Shown here: piece by piece, positions 23,593 to 32,866 of the stretch | Layout of the letters: every line of letters begins with the position of its first letter | Numbering within the stretch: the first letter of the stretch is position 1 | From: an uncultured Bacteroidales bacterium | Lineage (GTDB): Bacteria; Bacteroidota; Bacteroidia; Bacteroidales; Muribaculaceae | DNA length: 64,000 nt | Direction: 5' to 3' | Assembly: GCA_902800715.1 (NCBI GenBank) | Contig: CADCFN010000013.1 | Span: forward strand, 1 to 64,000 | Translations under genes and position numbers: made by a program | Notes under the pieces: generated by a model | The model's input: only the letters and a program-made list of their open reading frames with translations | Told to the model about the DNA's origin: nothing | Databases searched by the model: none

Positions 23593-25218
23593 TTACAGGC
23601 CGAGGCCCTTGAAGAAATCGTTGCCCTTGTTGTCCACGAGGATGAAGGCGGGGAAGTCCACGACGCGGATTTTCCACACGGCTTCCATGCCCAGCTCGGG
23701 ATACTCGACGCACTCGATGCTCTTGATGCTCTCCTGCGAGAGGATGGCTGCGGGACCGCCGATGCTGCCCAGGTAGAAGCCGCCGTGCTTCTTGCAGGCG
23801 TCGGTCACTTCCTGGCTGCGGTTGCCCTTGGCAATCATCACCATGCTGCCGCCGAGGCTCTGGAACAGGTCAACATAGGGGTCCATGCGGTTGGCCGTGG
23901 TGGGACCCATCGAGCCGCAAGGCATTCCCTTCGGGGTCTTGGCGGGGCCGGCGTACAGCACGGGATGGTCCTTGATGTACTGGGGTATGCCCTCGCCGCG
24001 GTCATAGCGCTCTTTCCACTTGGCGTGGGCGATGTCGCGGCCCACAATGATGGTGCCGGTGAGCGACACGCGGGTCGATACGGGATACTTGTCGAGGATG
24101 GCGAGCGTCTCGCTCATGGGGCGGTCCAGGTCAATCTTGATGCCGTCGCCCTCGCCAGCCTGACGCAGTTCCTCGGGAATCAGCTCGGTGGGCTTGTCGT
24201 CGAGTTTCTCAATCCACACGCCGTCCTTGTTGATTTTTGCCTTAATGTTGCGGTCGGCGCTGCAGCTCACGCCCAGGCCGATGGGGCAGGATGCGCCGTG
24301 GCGGGGCAGGCGCACGATGCGCACGTCATGTGCCATGTACTTGCCGCCGAACTGGGCGCCCAAGCCGATTTTGTAGGCCTCTTCGAGCACCTGTTTCTCG
24401 AGTTCCACGTCGCGGAAGGCGCGTCCCGTCTCGTCGCCCGTGGTGGGCAGGTTGTCATAGTAATGAGTCGAGGCCAGCTTCACGGTGAGCAGGTTCTTCT
24501 CGGCACTGGTGCCGCCGATGACAAAGGCGATGTGGTAGGGCGGGCAGGCTGCCGTACCCAGGGTGCGCATCTTCTCGACCAGGAAGGGGACGAGGGTGCC
24601 GGGATTGAGCACAGCCTTGGTCATCTGGTAGAGGTAGGTCTTGTTGGCACTGCCGCCACCCTTGGTGACGCACAGGAAATGGTATTCCATGCCCTCGGTG
24701 CACTCCAGGTCGATCTGGGCGGGCAGGTTGCAACGGGTGTTCACTTCCTCGTACATGCTCAGCGGGGCATTCTGCGAGTAGCGCAGGTTGTCCTGGGTGT
24801 AGGTGTTGTAGACGCCGCGGGCGAGGGCTTCCTCGTCACAGAATCCTGTCCACACCTGCTGGCCCTTCTCGCCGTGGATGATGGCGGTGCCGGTGTCCTG
24901 GCACAGGGGCAGCTGGCCCTTGACGGCGACCTCGGCGTTGCGCAGGAAGGTCAGAGCCACATACTTGTCGTTGTCGCTGGCCTCGGGGTCGCGCAGAATC
25001 TTGGCGACCTGCTCGTTGTGGGAGCGGCGCAACAGGAAGTTCACGTCGTGGAAGGCCTGCTGTGCGAGCATCGTCAGCGCCTCGGGCTCGATTTTCAGGA
25101 TGGGTTTGCCTTCAAACTCGCCCACCGATACATAGTCGCTTGTCAGCTTGTAGTATTCGGTGTCGTCTTTGCCCAACTGGAACATGGGCGCATAGCGGAA
25201 TTCGGGAATGTTTGCCAT
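23593..25218 (-). CDS. Class I fumarate hydratase (iron-sulfur)
   Basis: A 541-residue class I fumarase that interconverts fumarate and malate with a [4Fe-4S] cluster. In Bacteroidales it works in the reductive branch that leads to succinate and propionate. The likely cluster cysteines are in [10 protein letters not shown] (near residue 104), [10 protein letters not shown] (near 315) and [18 protein letters not shown] (near 430). [19 protein letters not shown] is a family signature. Length matches the single-chain FumA/FumB type. It is monocistronic with a promoter box at 25280-25287. Confidence 0.93.
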   Translation of the reverse strand: MANIPEFRYAPMFQLGKDDTEYYKLTSDYVSVGEFEGKPILKIEPEALTMLAQQAFHDVNFLLRRSHNEQVAKILRDPEASDNDKYVALTFLRNAEVAVKGQLPLCQDTGTAIIHGEKGQQVWTGFCDEEALARGVYNTYTQDNLRYSQNAPLSMYEEVNTRCNLPAQIDLECTEGMEYHFLCVTKGGGSANKTYLYQMTKAVLNPGTLVPFLVEKMRTLGTAACPPYHIAFVIGGTSAEKNLLTVKLASTHYYDNLPTTGDETGRAFRDVELEKQVLEEAYKIGLGAQFGGKYMAHDVRIVRLPRHGASCPIGLGVSCSADRNIKAKINKDGVWIEKLDDKPTELIPEELRQAGEGDGIKIDLDRPMSETLAILDKYPVSTRVSLTGTIIVGRDIAHAKWKERYDRGEGIPQYIKDHPVLYAGPAKTPKGMPCGSMGPTTANRMDPYVDLFQSLGGSMVMIAKGNRSQEVTDACKKHGGFYLGSIGGPAAILSQESIKSIECVEYPELGMEAVWKIRVVDFPAFILVDNKGNDFFKGLGL

Positions 25219-25279
25219 AAGAATGATTCGCTTTTAGATATTAATTGAGTTTTTAAGTTGATTTTCTTGTTTCTTGCCG

Positions 25280-25287
25280 CAAAGGTA
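25280..25287 (-). promoter_or_regulatory. Fumarase promoter -7 box
   Basis: On the minus strand TACCTTTG followed by CGG, about 60 nt before the fumarase ATG. Confidence 0.6.
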
Positions 25288-25303
25288 GCCATTTTTCTTC
25301 AAA

Positions 25304-25981
25304 TCACAAAGACTGCTCATCGAATCCCAGGCGCTTGAAGTCGTCGGGCAGGGGAGCGGTGATGTCGATTTCCTTGCCGCTGACGGGATGGGTGAAACGG
25401 ATGCGGTGGGCCTGCAGCGAGATGCCGCCGTCGGGGTTGCTGCGCGGGGCGCCGTACTTGAGGTCGCCCTTGATGGGACAGCCGATGGCCGACAGCTGGG
25501 CGCGGATTTGGTGCTTGCGCCCGGTGATGAGGTCAATCTCGAGCAGCCAGTAGCGCTGGCTGGCAGCGATGATACGGTAGTTGAGCACGGCGCGCTGATG
25601 TCCCTCGCGCGGCACGATGCTCACATGGGTCTTGTTGTTGCTCTCGACGCTCTTGAGGTAGTGGGTGAGGGTGCCTTGCTGCTCGGGCGGTTGCTTGCCC
25701 ACCACGGCCCAGTAGGTCTTGTGTACCTCGCCCTTGCGGAAGAGCTCGTTCATGCGCGAGAGCCCCTTGCTGGTCTTTGCCATGACGACCAGTCCGCAGG
25801 TGGGCCTGTCGATGCGGTGAGTCACACCCAGGAACACGTTGCCCGGCTTGTCGTATTTCTCCTTAATCCACGCCTTCACCGAGTCGATGAGCGTAGGGTC
25901 GCCGGTGCGGTCGCCCTGCACCAGTTCGCCGGCGCTCTTGTTGACGATGATGATGTGGTTGTCGTCATATACTACTTGCAT
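25304..25981 (-). CDS. RluA family pseudouridine synthase
   Basis: A 225-residue RNA pseudouridine synthase. DDNHIIIVNKSAGELVQGD near the N-terminus is the usual opening. HRIDRPTCGLVVMAKTS holds the catalytic aspartate (HRIDRPTCG). GRKHQIRAQLSAIGCPIKGD is the late RluA motif. It lacks an S4 domain and is short, as in the RluC/RluD-like subgroup of small enzymes. The target uridine in rRNA or tRNA cannot be told. The promoter is at 26012-26019. Confidence 0.9.
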   Translation of the reverse strand: MQVVYDDNHIIIVNKSAGELVQGDRTGDPTLIDSVKAWIKEKYDKPGNVFLGVTHRIDRPTCGLVVMAKTSKGLSRMNELFRKGEVHKTYWAVVGKQPPEQQGTLTHYLKSVESNNKTHVSIVPREGHQRAVLNYRIIAASQRYWLLEIDLITGRKHQIRAQLSAIGCPIKGDLKYGAPRSNPDGGISLQAHRIRFTHPVSGKEIDITAPLPDDFKRLGFDEQSL

Positions 25982-26011
25982 AATTCAGGTTGCCGCATGG
26001 TTGCAGCAGTG

Positions 26012-26019
26012 CAAAGTTA
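26012..26019 (-). promoter_or_regulatory. -7 box of RluA-family gene
   Basis: On the minus strand TAACTTTG followed by CACTGC, about 30 nt before ATG 25981. Between here and the susC promoter at 26287 the sequence is AT-rich. I see no gene or repeat in it. Confidence 0.55.
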
Positions 26020-26286
26020 GTCACTTTCCTGCTAAAATCCATCCAAGTGGACAAAAATCCCGCCTATTATTTGCGGTAAAGTGGCTGATTTGGAGTGTTA
26101 TTGTGTGTTAAAATGTTGGTATTCAGCTTGTTGGGGCGATTTTTGGCGTTCCGGCACTATGAATTGTGTTGCTAATGGGCTGAATCATAGTGTCTTAATG
26201 GTGAATTTTTGGCAATAATTGTATCAAAATGATAAAAAAAACAAAAAAGTTTTTGACAATATTACATTATATTAAAAAAAAACAAT

Positions 26287-26294
26287 TAACTTTG
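26287..26294 (+). promoter_or_regulatory. susC operon promoter -7 box
   Basis: TAACTTTG followed by CAAGCC, a full match to TAnnTTTG. It implies a leader of roughly 220 nt before the susC ATG at 26518. Confidence 0.6.
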
Positions 26295-26348
26295 CAAGCC
26301 TATCTAATTTTAGATGTGTAGTTAAGAAACTTTTGAAACTGTTATGGA

Positions 26349-26382
26349 TTCAATCTGTTGTAGGGATTGAAACGCTTTTTTT
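26349..26382 (+). promoter_or_regulatory. Attenuator-like hairpin in susC leader
   Basis: TTCAATC (26349-26355) and GATTGAA (26365-26371) form a 7-bp stem with a 9-nt loop. ACGC and seven T follow (26376-26382). It lies about 55-90 nt into the leader. It has terminator form although the stem is weak in G-C. The remaining leader to 26517 holds no open frame of note. Confidence 0.4.
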
Positions 26383-26517
26383 AGTGAAAACCTGATTTGT
26401 TATGCTTCTCGAGGGAGAGGGAAGCCAGAGTTTTGAAGCCATGCATATTTAGGAAGATGGGTAACAGTCATTGAAAAACTTTAAAACATTAATAATTAAT
26501 CAATTAAACTAAATTTT

Positions 26518-29500
26518 ATGAGTCTAAAACATTTTCTCTTGTTCCTTGTCATGGCACTTGCCGCGCTTGGTCTTAATGCCCAGGTGAGTGGTACAGTGAT
26601 TGACGAGAACAATGACCCTGTCATCGGCGCGTCGGTTGTTCAACAGAGCAACCCCAAGAACGGCGTCGCTACTGACATTGACGGTCATTTCACGTTGAAT
26701 GTGCCAGCAAACACTAAGATTAAAGTTACCTATGTGGGTTATGAGGAGGTTGTCGTTGCTGCCAAGTCGGGCATGACGATTACCCTGAAGCCCCAAGGTG
26801 AGGTGCTTGGTGAAGTCGTTGTAACCGGTTATCAAAAGGTGGACAGACGACTCTTTACTGGTGCAACTCAGAGTGTGGACGCCGATAAGGCAAAGCTCTC
26901 GGGTGTTGCCGACGTGAGCCGTGGTCTGGAAGGCCGCGTTTCGGGTGTTCAAGTGCAGAACGTGTCTGGTACATTCGGTACGGCCCCCAAGATTCGCGTG
27001 CGTGGTGCAACGTCAATCTATGGTAGCTCCAAGCCCCTGTGGGTTGTCGATGGTGTGGTTCTCGAGGACAACGTGGACATCAGTGCCGATGACCTGTCAT
27101 CGGGTGATGCCAACACGCTGATTGCTTCGGCTGTTGCCGGTCTTAACGCCGACGATATCGAGAGCTTTCAGATTCTGAAGGATGGTTCAGCAACCTCGAT
27201 TTATGGTGCCAAGGCTAACGCTGGTGTGATTGTAATCACCACCAAGACTGGCCGCAAGGGTACAAGTTCCATTAACTACACTGGTGAGTTCACCTACCGC
27301 ATGAAGCCCAACTACCGCGACTTCAACATCTGTAACTCTCAGGAGCAGATGAGTATCTTGCGCGAGATGGAGCAGAAGGGTTGGCTGGAGTACGCCAGCT
27401 TGGCAAACAGCACAACTTCTGGTATCTATGGCCAGATGTACAACTTGATGGACACCTATGATCCGATGACTGGCACTTACGCTCTGCCCAACACCGCTAA
27501 CGCGCGCAATCAGTTCCTGCGTTTGGCTGAGATGCGCAACACCGACTGGTTCGACCTGTTGTTCAACCACAACATCATGCAGAACCACTCAGTTAGCGTT
27601 TCGGGTGGTACCGACAAGGGCTCTTTCTACACCTCGGCATCAGTAATGCTGGATCCGGGATGGTACAAGAGCAGCCGCGTTGAGCGTTACACCTTTAACG
27701 CCAACGCTATCTACAACTTGACCGACAAGATCAAGATTAAGATTTTGAACAGCGACAGTTTCCGTGAGCAGAGGGCTCCCGGTACCTTGAGCCAGAATGT
27801 GGACGTAGTGAACGGTGAAGTAAGGCGTGACTTCGATATCAACCCCTACAGCTTCGCGTTGAACACCGCCCGTACGGTAGACCCCGAGCAGCGTTATGTT
27901 CGCAACTACACCTCATTTAATATCTTTGATGAGTTGGACCGCAACTATATCGACCTGAACGTGACCGACCTCAAGTTCCAGGGCGAGTTGAGCTTCAAGC
28001 CCATCATGAAGGACGACCAGAGCCTTGAGTTCAACATCCTGGGTTCGATGCGTGTGGCTACCACCGAGCAGAACCACTATGTGCTTGACAACAGTAACCA
28101 GGCCATGGCTTATCGCGCCGGTATCGACCCCGATAACGCTATCATCCGTTCTTCTAACTCTTACCTGTATACCGACCCCGATGTCGAGAATGCTCTCCCC
28201 GAAACTATTCTTGATAAGGGTGGTATGCTGTTCTACAACAAGCATAACAACAAGACCTTCTTGTTCCGTGCAACTGGTCAATACACCAAGCAGTTCGATA
28301 ATGGTAACCACTATCTGGGACTCTTCGGTGGTATGGAGGCCAACCGCTTCGACCGCTTCAGTGAGTCGTTCGATGCTTGGGGCATTGTTTATGCCAACGG
28401 TAACCTGCCTTTCACCAACTACAAGCTGTTCAAGCAGATTCAGGAGGAGAACGGTAGCTATTACAGCGTCGGTGAGTACCACCGCCGTGACATGGCTTAC
28501 TTTGCCGTGCTCAACTACATGGTCATGAACCGTTACATCCTCAACGGTACTTTCCGTTATGAGGGTTCTAACCAGATGGGTCGCACCTCTCAGAGCCGCT
28601 GGCTGCCCACTTGGAACATCGCTGCATCATGGCACATCCACGATGAGCCTTTCTTCCACAACAGCGCACTGTACAACAAGGGTATCCTGACCAACGCCAA
28701 CATGCGTCTGAGCTACTCGCTCACCGCCGAGAGTGGTCCCACCAGCCTTGCCAACGCCGAGGCTCTGTATTATCCCACTCGCCCCTGGCGCCAGGAGCTG
28801 AGCACCTATGAGATGGGTCTTGCCCTGTCGGGTCTTGGTAACAGCAACCTGACCTACGAGAAGAAGCACGAGTTCAACTTCGGTCTTGACCTCGGTTTCC
28901 TGTGGAACCGCATCAACCTCGAGTTTGACTGGTACATGCGTAACAACTTCGACCTGATTGGTCTTATCCGTACCCAGGGTGTCGGTGGTGACACCAACAA
29001 GTATGGTAACGTGGCCGAGATGAAGTCTCACGGTGTTGAGTTCACGCTCACTACCCACAACATTCAGCCCAAGCGTGCTGGTGGCTTCGGTTGGGATACC
29101 GACTTCACATTCTCCTATGTGAAGACCGAGATTACCAAGCTGCAGTCTCGTTCGCGCGTCATCGACCTGGTTCGCGGTAGCGGTTTCCCCTTGGAGGGCT
29201 ATCCCCACCGTGCCATCTTCTCGATTCCCTTCGCCGGTCTTGATGCTCATGGTCTGCCCATGGTTATCGACGAGAATGGTGACATTTCGACCACTGGTCT
29301 GAACTTCCAGGAGTTTGAGAACCTCGGCTTCCTCAAGTATGAGGGTCCCGTTGATCCCACCTTCACTGGCGGTTTCGGCAACAACTTTGAGTTCAAGGGT
29401 TTCCACCTGAACGTGTTTATGACCTATGCCTTCGGTAACAAGCTTCGTCTGGATCCTACCTTCGCTTATGCTTATAGTGACCTGACCTCGTTTACCAAGG

Positions 29501-29871
29501 ACTTCAAGAACCGCTGGGTACTCCCCGGTGATGAGTTAGTGACCACGATTCCCACTATCGCATCTCGCCGTCAGGTGTACAACAACAACTACATTGGCCA
29601 GGCTTACAATGCTTATAACTACAGCACTGAGCGCATTGCTAACGGTGGTTTCATCCGTCTGAAAGAGATTTCTCTCACCTACGATGTTCCCCACAGCCTG
29701 ATTTCGCACCTGCGTCTGAAAACCGCTTCGTTGAAGCTTGCTGCTACCAACATCTGCCTGCTGTATGCCGACAAGAAGCTCAACGGCCAGGATCCCGAGT
29801 TCTTCAACAGTGGTGGTGTGGCTTCGCCTACTCCCAAGCAGTTCACCCTTACTCTGCGTTTGGGTATGTAA
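26518..29871 (+). CDS. SusC/RagA-type TonB-dependent transporter
   Basis: A 1117-residue outer-membrane TonB-dependent channel that, with SusD, imports an oligomeric nutrient. A signal peptide (residues 1-21, ending GLNA) is followed by a carboxypeptidase-regulatory-like domain (VSGTVIDENNDPVIGASVV to TITLKP, about 22-95) and the plug (EVVVTGYQKVDRR.., RGLEGRVSGVQVQNVSGTFG, KDGSATSIYGAKANAGVIVITTK). The beta-barrel fills the remainder and ends PTPKQFTLTLRLGM. There is no sigma-regulator N-terminal extension. It is the first gene of a four-gene operon with the SusD-like, metallohydrolase and DUF4302 genes. Confidence 0.95.
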   Translation: MSLKHFLLFLVMALAALGLNAQVSGTVIDENNDPVIGASVVQQSNPKNGVATDIDGHFTLNVPANTKIKVTYVGYEEVVVAAKSGMTITLKPQGEVLGEVVVTGYQKVDRRLFTGATQSVDADKAKLSGVADVSRGLEGRVSGVQVQNVSGTFGTAPKIRVRGATSIYGSSKPLWVVDGVVLEDNVDISADDLSSGDANTLIASAVAGLNADDIESFQILKDGSATSIYGAKANAGVIVITTKTGRKGTSSINYTGEFTYRMKPNYRDFNICNSQEQMSILREMEQKGWLEYASLANSTTSGIYGQMYNLMDTYDPMTGTYALPNTANARNQFLRLAEMRNTDWFDLLFNHNIMQNHSVSVSGGTDKGSFYTSASVMLDPGWYKSSRVERYTFNANAIYNLTDKIKIKILNSDSFREQRAPGTLSQNVDVVNGEVRRDFDINPYSFALNTARTVDPEQRYVRNYTSFNIFDELDRNYIDLNVTDLKFQGELSFKPIMKDDQSLEFNILGSMRVATTEQNHYVLDNSNQAMAYRAGIDPDNAIIRSSNSYLYTDPDVENALPETILDKGGMLFYNKHNNKTFLFRATGQYTKQFDNGNHYLGLFGGMEANRFDRFSESFDAWGIVYANGNLPFTNYKLFKQIQEENGSYYSVGEYHRRDMAYFAVLNYMVMNRYILNGTFRYEGSNQMGRTSQSRWLPTWNIAASWHIHDEPFFHNSALYNKGILTNANMRLSYSLTAESGPTSLANAEALYYPTRPWRQELSTYEMGLALSGLGNSNLTYEKKHEFNFGLDLGFLWNRINLEFDWYMRNNFDLIGLIRTQGVGGDTNKYGNVAEMKSHGVEFTLTTHNIQPKRAGGFGWDTDFTFSYVKTEITKLQSRSRVIDLVRGSGFPLEGYPHRAIFSIPFAGLDAHGLPMVIDENGDISTTGLNFQEFENLGFLKYEGPVDPTFTGGFGNNFEFKGFHLNVFMTYAFGNKLRLDPTFAYAYSDLTSFTKDFKNRWVLPGDELVTTIPTIASRRQVYNNNYIGQAYNAYNYSTERIANGGFIRLKEISLTYDVPHSLISHLRLKTASLKLAATNICLLYADKKLNGQDPEFFNSGGVASPTPKQFTLTLRLGM

Positions 29872-29917
29872 TGTTGTAATTGATGTTCCACATTATATAT
29901 AATATATAAAGAAGATT

Positions 29918-31681
29918 ATGAAACTAGGATATAAAATCTTGTCTGTCGTTATCGCGCTTGTGGGTTTGAGCTCGTGCAGCGATTTCCTTGAGACAATTCC
30001 CGATACCCGTGTGTATCTGCAGAATCTCGACCAGCTCGAACAGTTGCTCGTTACTGCTTACACACAGACCAACTACGCTGCGCTGGGTGAGCTGTCGAGT
30101 GACAACGTCATCGATACCAACTCCCCGAGTGCCGACGGTATGCGTTACAACTATTCATCCTACAACCAGTATGACGAGCAGATTTATGCTTGGGAGGATG
30201 TAACCCTGGATATCAGTGACTCTGATTCTCCTTCAGGTATCTGGAGCGGTTGCTATGGTGCAATTGCCGCTGCCAATGCCGTGCTTGAGAAAATCGATGA
30301 GTTCACTGAGGCCGGTGAGATTGAGGGTGAGCTTATCAGTGCTCATGACCAGGCCCGCATGAATGCCATCAAGGGTGAGGCCCTGATGATTCGTGCTTAT
30401 CACCACTATATCTTGGCTCAGGTATTCTGCATGCCTTACCGTGGCCCGCAACTGAGCGCCCAGCATCCCGGCATCCCCTATGCCACGAAGCCTGAGACCG
30501 AGCTGGATCCCAAGTATGACCGTGGTACGCTGCAGCAGACCTACGAAAATATCGAGAAGGATATGCTGGAAGGCCTGAAGCTTGTCACCGACGAGTTCTA
30601 TGCTGTTCCCAAGTACCACTTCAACGTGGCTGCTTCCAATGCCTTTGCTGCCCGTTTCTATACCGCCAAGCGCGAGTATGACAAGGTGGTACAGTATGCC
30701 AATGCTGCTTTCAAGGGCACCGACGTGAAGAATATGCGCAACGATTTCTGGGACAAGGATTTCTATGATCTGGACAATGGTGCCCGTTACTACACCAGCG
30801 TTGACCGTCCCGGTAACTTCATGATGATTGACACCTACAGCACCTGGTTGCGCCGTTGGGGCAACAGGTTCTGGACTGCCCGTGAAGGCCTTCGCGGCTC
30901 GATTGGTGGCCCTGGCCCGACCTGGGAGAACTGTATCTACAGCTACACTCACGGTAAGGACAAGGTGTCCTGGTCAATGATGCCCTGCTTCACCAACAGC
31001 TTCTTGAGCTCTTCGGCTCACTCTGAGTATGGTGCTATCTTTATGGGCAACTGCTGGGAGCAGTTCGAGTACACCGACAAGATTGCCGGTATCGGATATG
31101 TTCACATGATTCGTCCCGAGTTCACCAGCCAGGAGCTGATTCTGCTGCGTGCCGAGGCCAATCTGTTCCTTGGCAATGTTGACGCCGCATTTGAAGACCT
31201 GTGGTTGTGGAACCACGATCACCTGAAACTCGACTCTACCGATAACTATAACATGGTTGAGCTGACCAAGGATTTGATCACCAAGTTCTATACCAAGGAT
31301 TATCAGGTTCGTCGCAAGTATGATACTTATGGCATCGTGATGGACTTCCACATCGATGAGGTATGCCCCAGCGACAAGTACCACATGACCCCCGAGATTG
31401 AGCCGTTCATGCAGTGCGTACAGCACTTCCGCCGCATCCAGCTGGTTCACATGGGTAACCGTTGGTTTGATATCAAGCGTTATGGTTTCACTGTTACCCA
31501 CAAGATGGGCATCAGCAATGTTTACACGCTTGATGTGCTCGATCCTCGCTATGCTATCCAGATTCCTAATGAGGTAATCGGTGCCGGTCTGGATCCCAAC
31601 CCGCGCCCCGTTTCGCCTAGGCTTGTGAAAGATGAGCATGGCTTTGGTGTTTCGGCAAATGCATGTATTGCTAACAACTAA
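29918..31681 (+). CDS. SusD/RagB-type nutrient-binding outer-membrane lipoprotein
   Basis: A 587-residue surface lipoprotein that forms the lid of the SusC channel. The lipobox is GLSSC with Cys at about residue 20, followed by SDFLETIPDTRVYLQNLDQL, the usual SusD N-terminal pattern. TPR-like helical regions include AIKGEALMIRAYHHYILAQVFC and QELILLRAEANLFLGNVDAA. FRRIQLVHMGNRWFDIKRYG near the C-terminus is typical of RagB/SusD. It starts 46 bp after susC. The ligand is unknown. The metallohydrolase partner suggests a peptide-containing substrate. Confidence 0.94.
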   Translation: MKLGYKILSVVIALVGLSSCSDFLETIPDTRVYLQNLDQLEQLLVTAYTQTNYAALGELSSDNVIDTNSPSADGMRYNYSSYNQYDEQIYAWEDVTLDISDSDSPSGIWSGCYGAIAAANAVLEKIDEFTEAGEIEGELISAHDQARMNAIKGEALMIRAYHHYILAQVFCMPYRGPQLSAQHPGIPYATKPETELDPKYDRGTLQQTYENIEKDMLEGLKLVTDEFYAVPKYHFNVAASNAFAARFYTAKREYDKVVQYANAAFKGTDVKNMRNDFWDKDFYDLDNGARYYTSVDRPGNFMMIDTYSTWLRRWGNRFWTAREGLRGSIGGPGPTWENCIYSYTHGKDKVSWSMMPCFTNSFLSSSAHSEYGAIFMGNCWEQFEYTDKIAGIGYVHMIRPEFTSQELILLRAEANLFLGNVDAAFEDLWLWNHDHLKLDSTDNYNMVELTKDLITKFYTKDYQVRRKYDTYGIVMDFHIDEVCPSDKYHMTPEIEPFMQCVQHFRRIQLVHMGNRWFDIKRYGFTVTHKMGISNVYTLDVLDPRYAIQIPNEVIGAGLDPNPRPVSPRLVKDEHGFGVSANACIANN

Positions 31682-31696
31682 TAAAGAGAAATTATC

Positions 31697-32836
31697 ATGA
31701 AGAAGATTCAATATTATATTTCAGCATTGCTGCTGGTTGCTGTTGCAGCATTGTCGCTGTCTTCTTGCAGTGAGGATAAGATGGGTCCCACGATTTTCCC
31801 CGACGTTGACGAGACGCTGGACCCCAATTCCTATTCCTATCAGCTTGACAAGTTCCTCAAGGAGAATTACCTTGACAAGTATAACTTGACTTTCCTGTAC
31901 AAGATGCCGGACATCAGCACTCCTATGAGCTACAACCTTGTTCCCGCACAGTATAACAATGCGGTTGACCTGGCTGTATTGTGCAAGTACTTGTGGTTTG
32001 ATGTATATGAGAAGGTTGCAGGCCCCGACTTCCTGAAGTTGTATGGTCCCCGCATTCTGCTCATGGTCGGTTCTCCCGCGCTCAATGTGAATTCAGGTAG
32101 CGAGACCGTCGGTCTTGCCGAGGGTGGTGTAAAGATTACCCTGTTCAAGCTGAACTCCATGAACGTGAACAACTTTGAGATGATGAATGAACTCTACTTC
32201 CACACGATGCACCACGAGTTCGCTCACATCCTTCACCAGACCAAGACCTATCCTCCCGAGTTCAATACCATCTCGGTAGGTAAGTATGATGCCACCAACT
32301 GGACCGGTCGTGGCTGGGAGGTGACCTCGATGGGCTTTATGACTCCTTATGCTTCGAGTGAGTACCGTGAGGACTTCGCCGAGACCATCGCCTGCTTCAT
32401 CACCTATACCCAGGAAGACTGGGACTTCTACCTGGCTCTTGCAGCCCGTGGTTGGGAGACTGATGCAGCCGAGGATGCTACCGACGCTGTTTACTACAGC
32501 TTCTACTACTATCCCAATAATGACAATGAGCAGGACAAGAAGCCCATTTACCTGAGTGATGAGAAGAATATCGCTAGGGTAACTGTCGACGGCACCGTTC
32601 ACACCTATTGGAAGAACGAGCGTGACAAGTCGGGTAACCGCATCGTTGTCTATGCCGTTGAAGATAAGGACGGTATCGAGGGCGACAAGGCGATTCTGCA
32701 AAAGGTTCAGATTGCCCGTCAGTGGTTCCACGATGCTTGGGGCGTAGAACTGGATTCTCTGCGTAAGGAGGTTCAGGACCGTCAGAAGTCATACAATATG
32801 GATGAACTCCGCAAGTGGGTCTATGACATTCACTAA
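31697..32836 (+). CDS. Substrate-import-associated zinc metallohydrolase lipoprotein
   Basis: A 379-residue lipoprotein (lipobox LSSC, Cys near residue 25). It contains the zinc motif HHEFAHILHQ near residues 172-181 (HExxH) and, 50 residues later, REDFAETIACFITY with an acidic residue suited as third ligand. This pattern fits TIGR04549 / Peptidase_Mx1-like proteins, which are encoded beside SusC/SusD pairs. It probably hydrolyses peptide bonds or another amide in the cargo at the cell surface. It starts 15 bp after the SusD gene and is therefore in the operon. Substrate and true activity are inferred from the family. Confidence 0.85.
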   Translation: MKKIQYYISALLLVAVAALSLSSCSEDKMGPTIFPDVDETLDPNSYSYQLDKFLKENYLDKYNLTFLYKMPDISTPMSYNLVPAQYNNAVDLAVLCKYLWFDVYEKVAGPDFLKLYGPRILLMVGSPALNVNSGSETVGLAEGGVKITLFKLNSMNVNNFEMMNELYFHTMHHEFAHILHQTKTYPPEFNTISVGKYDATNWTGRGWEVTSMGFMTPYASSEYREDFAETIACFITYTQEDWDFYLALAARGWETDAAEDATDAVYYSFYYYPNNDNEQDKKPIYLSDEKNIARVTVDGTVHTYWKNERDKSGNRIVVYAVEDKDGIEGDKAILQKVQIARQWFHDAWGVELDSLRKEVQDRQKSYNMDELRKWVYDIH

Positions 32837-32866
32837 TGTTTTACCTTTAACATGAATGAAGATAAA

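Noticed and set aside
23785-25248. 487-codon open frame antisense to the fumarase gene
   Set aside because: Same reason: mirror of a well-supported class I fumarase, no domain recognised.
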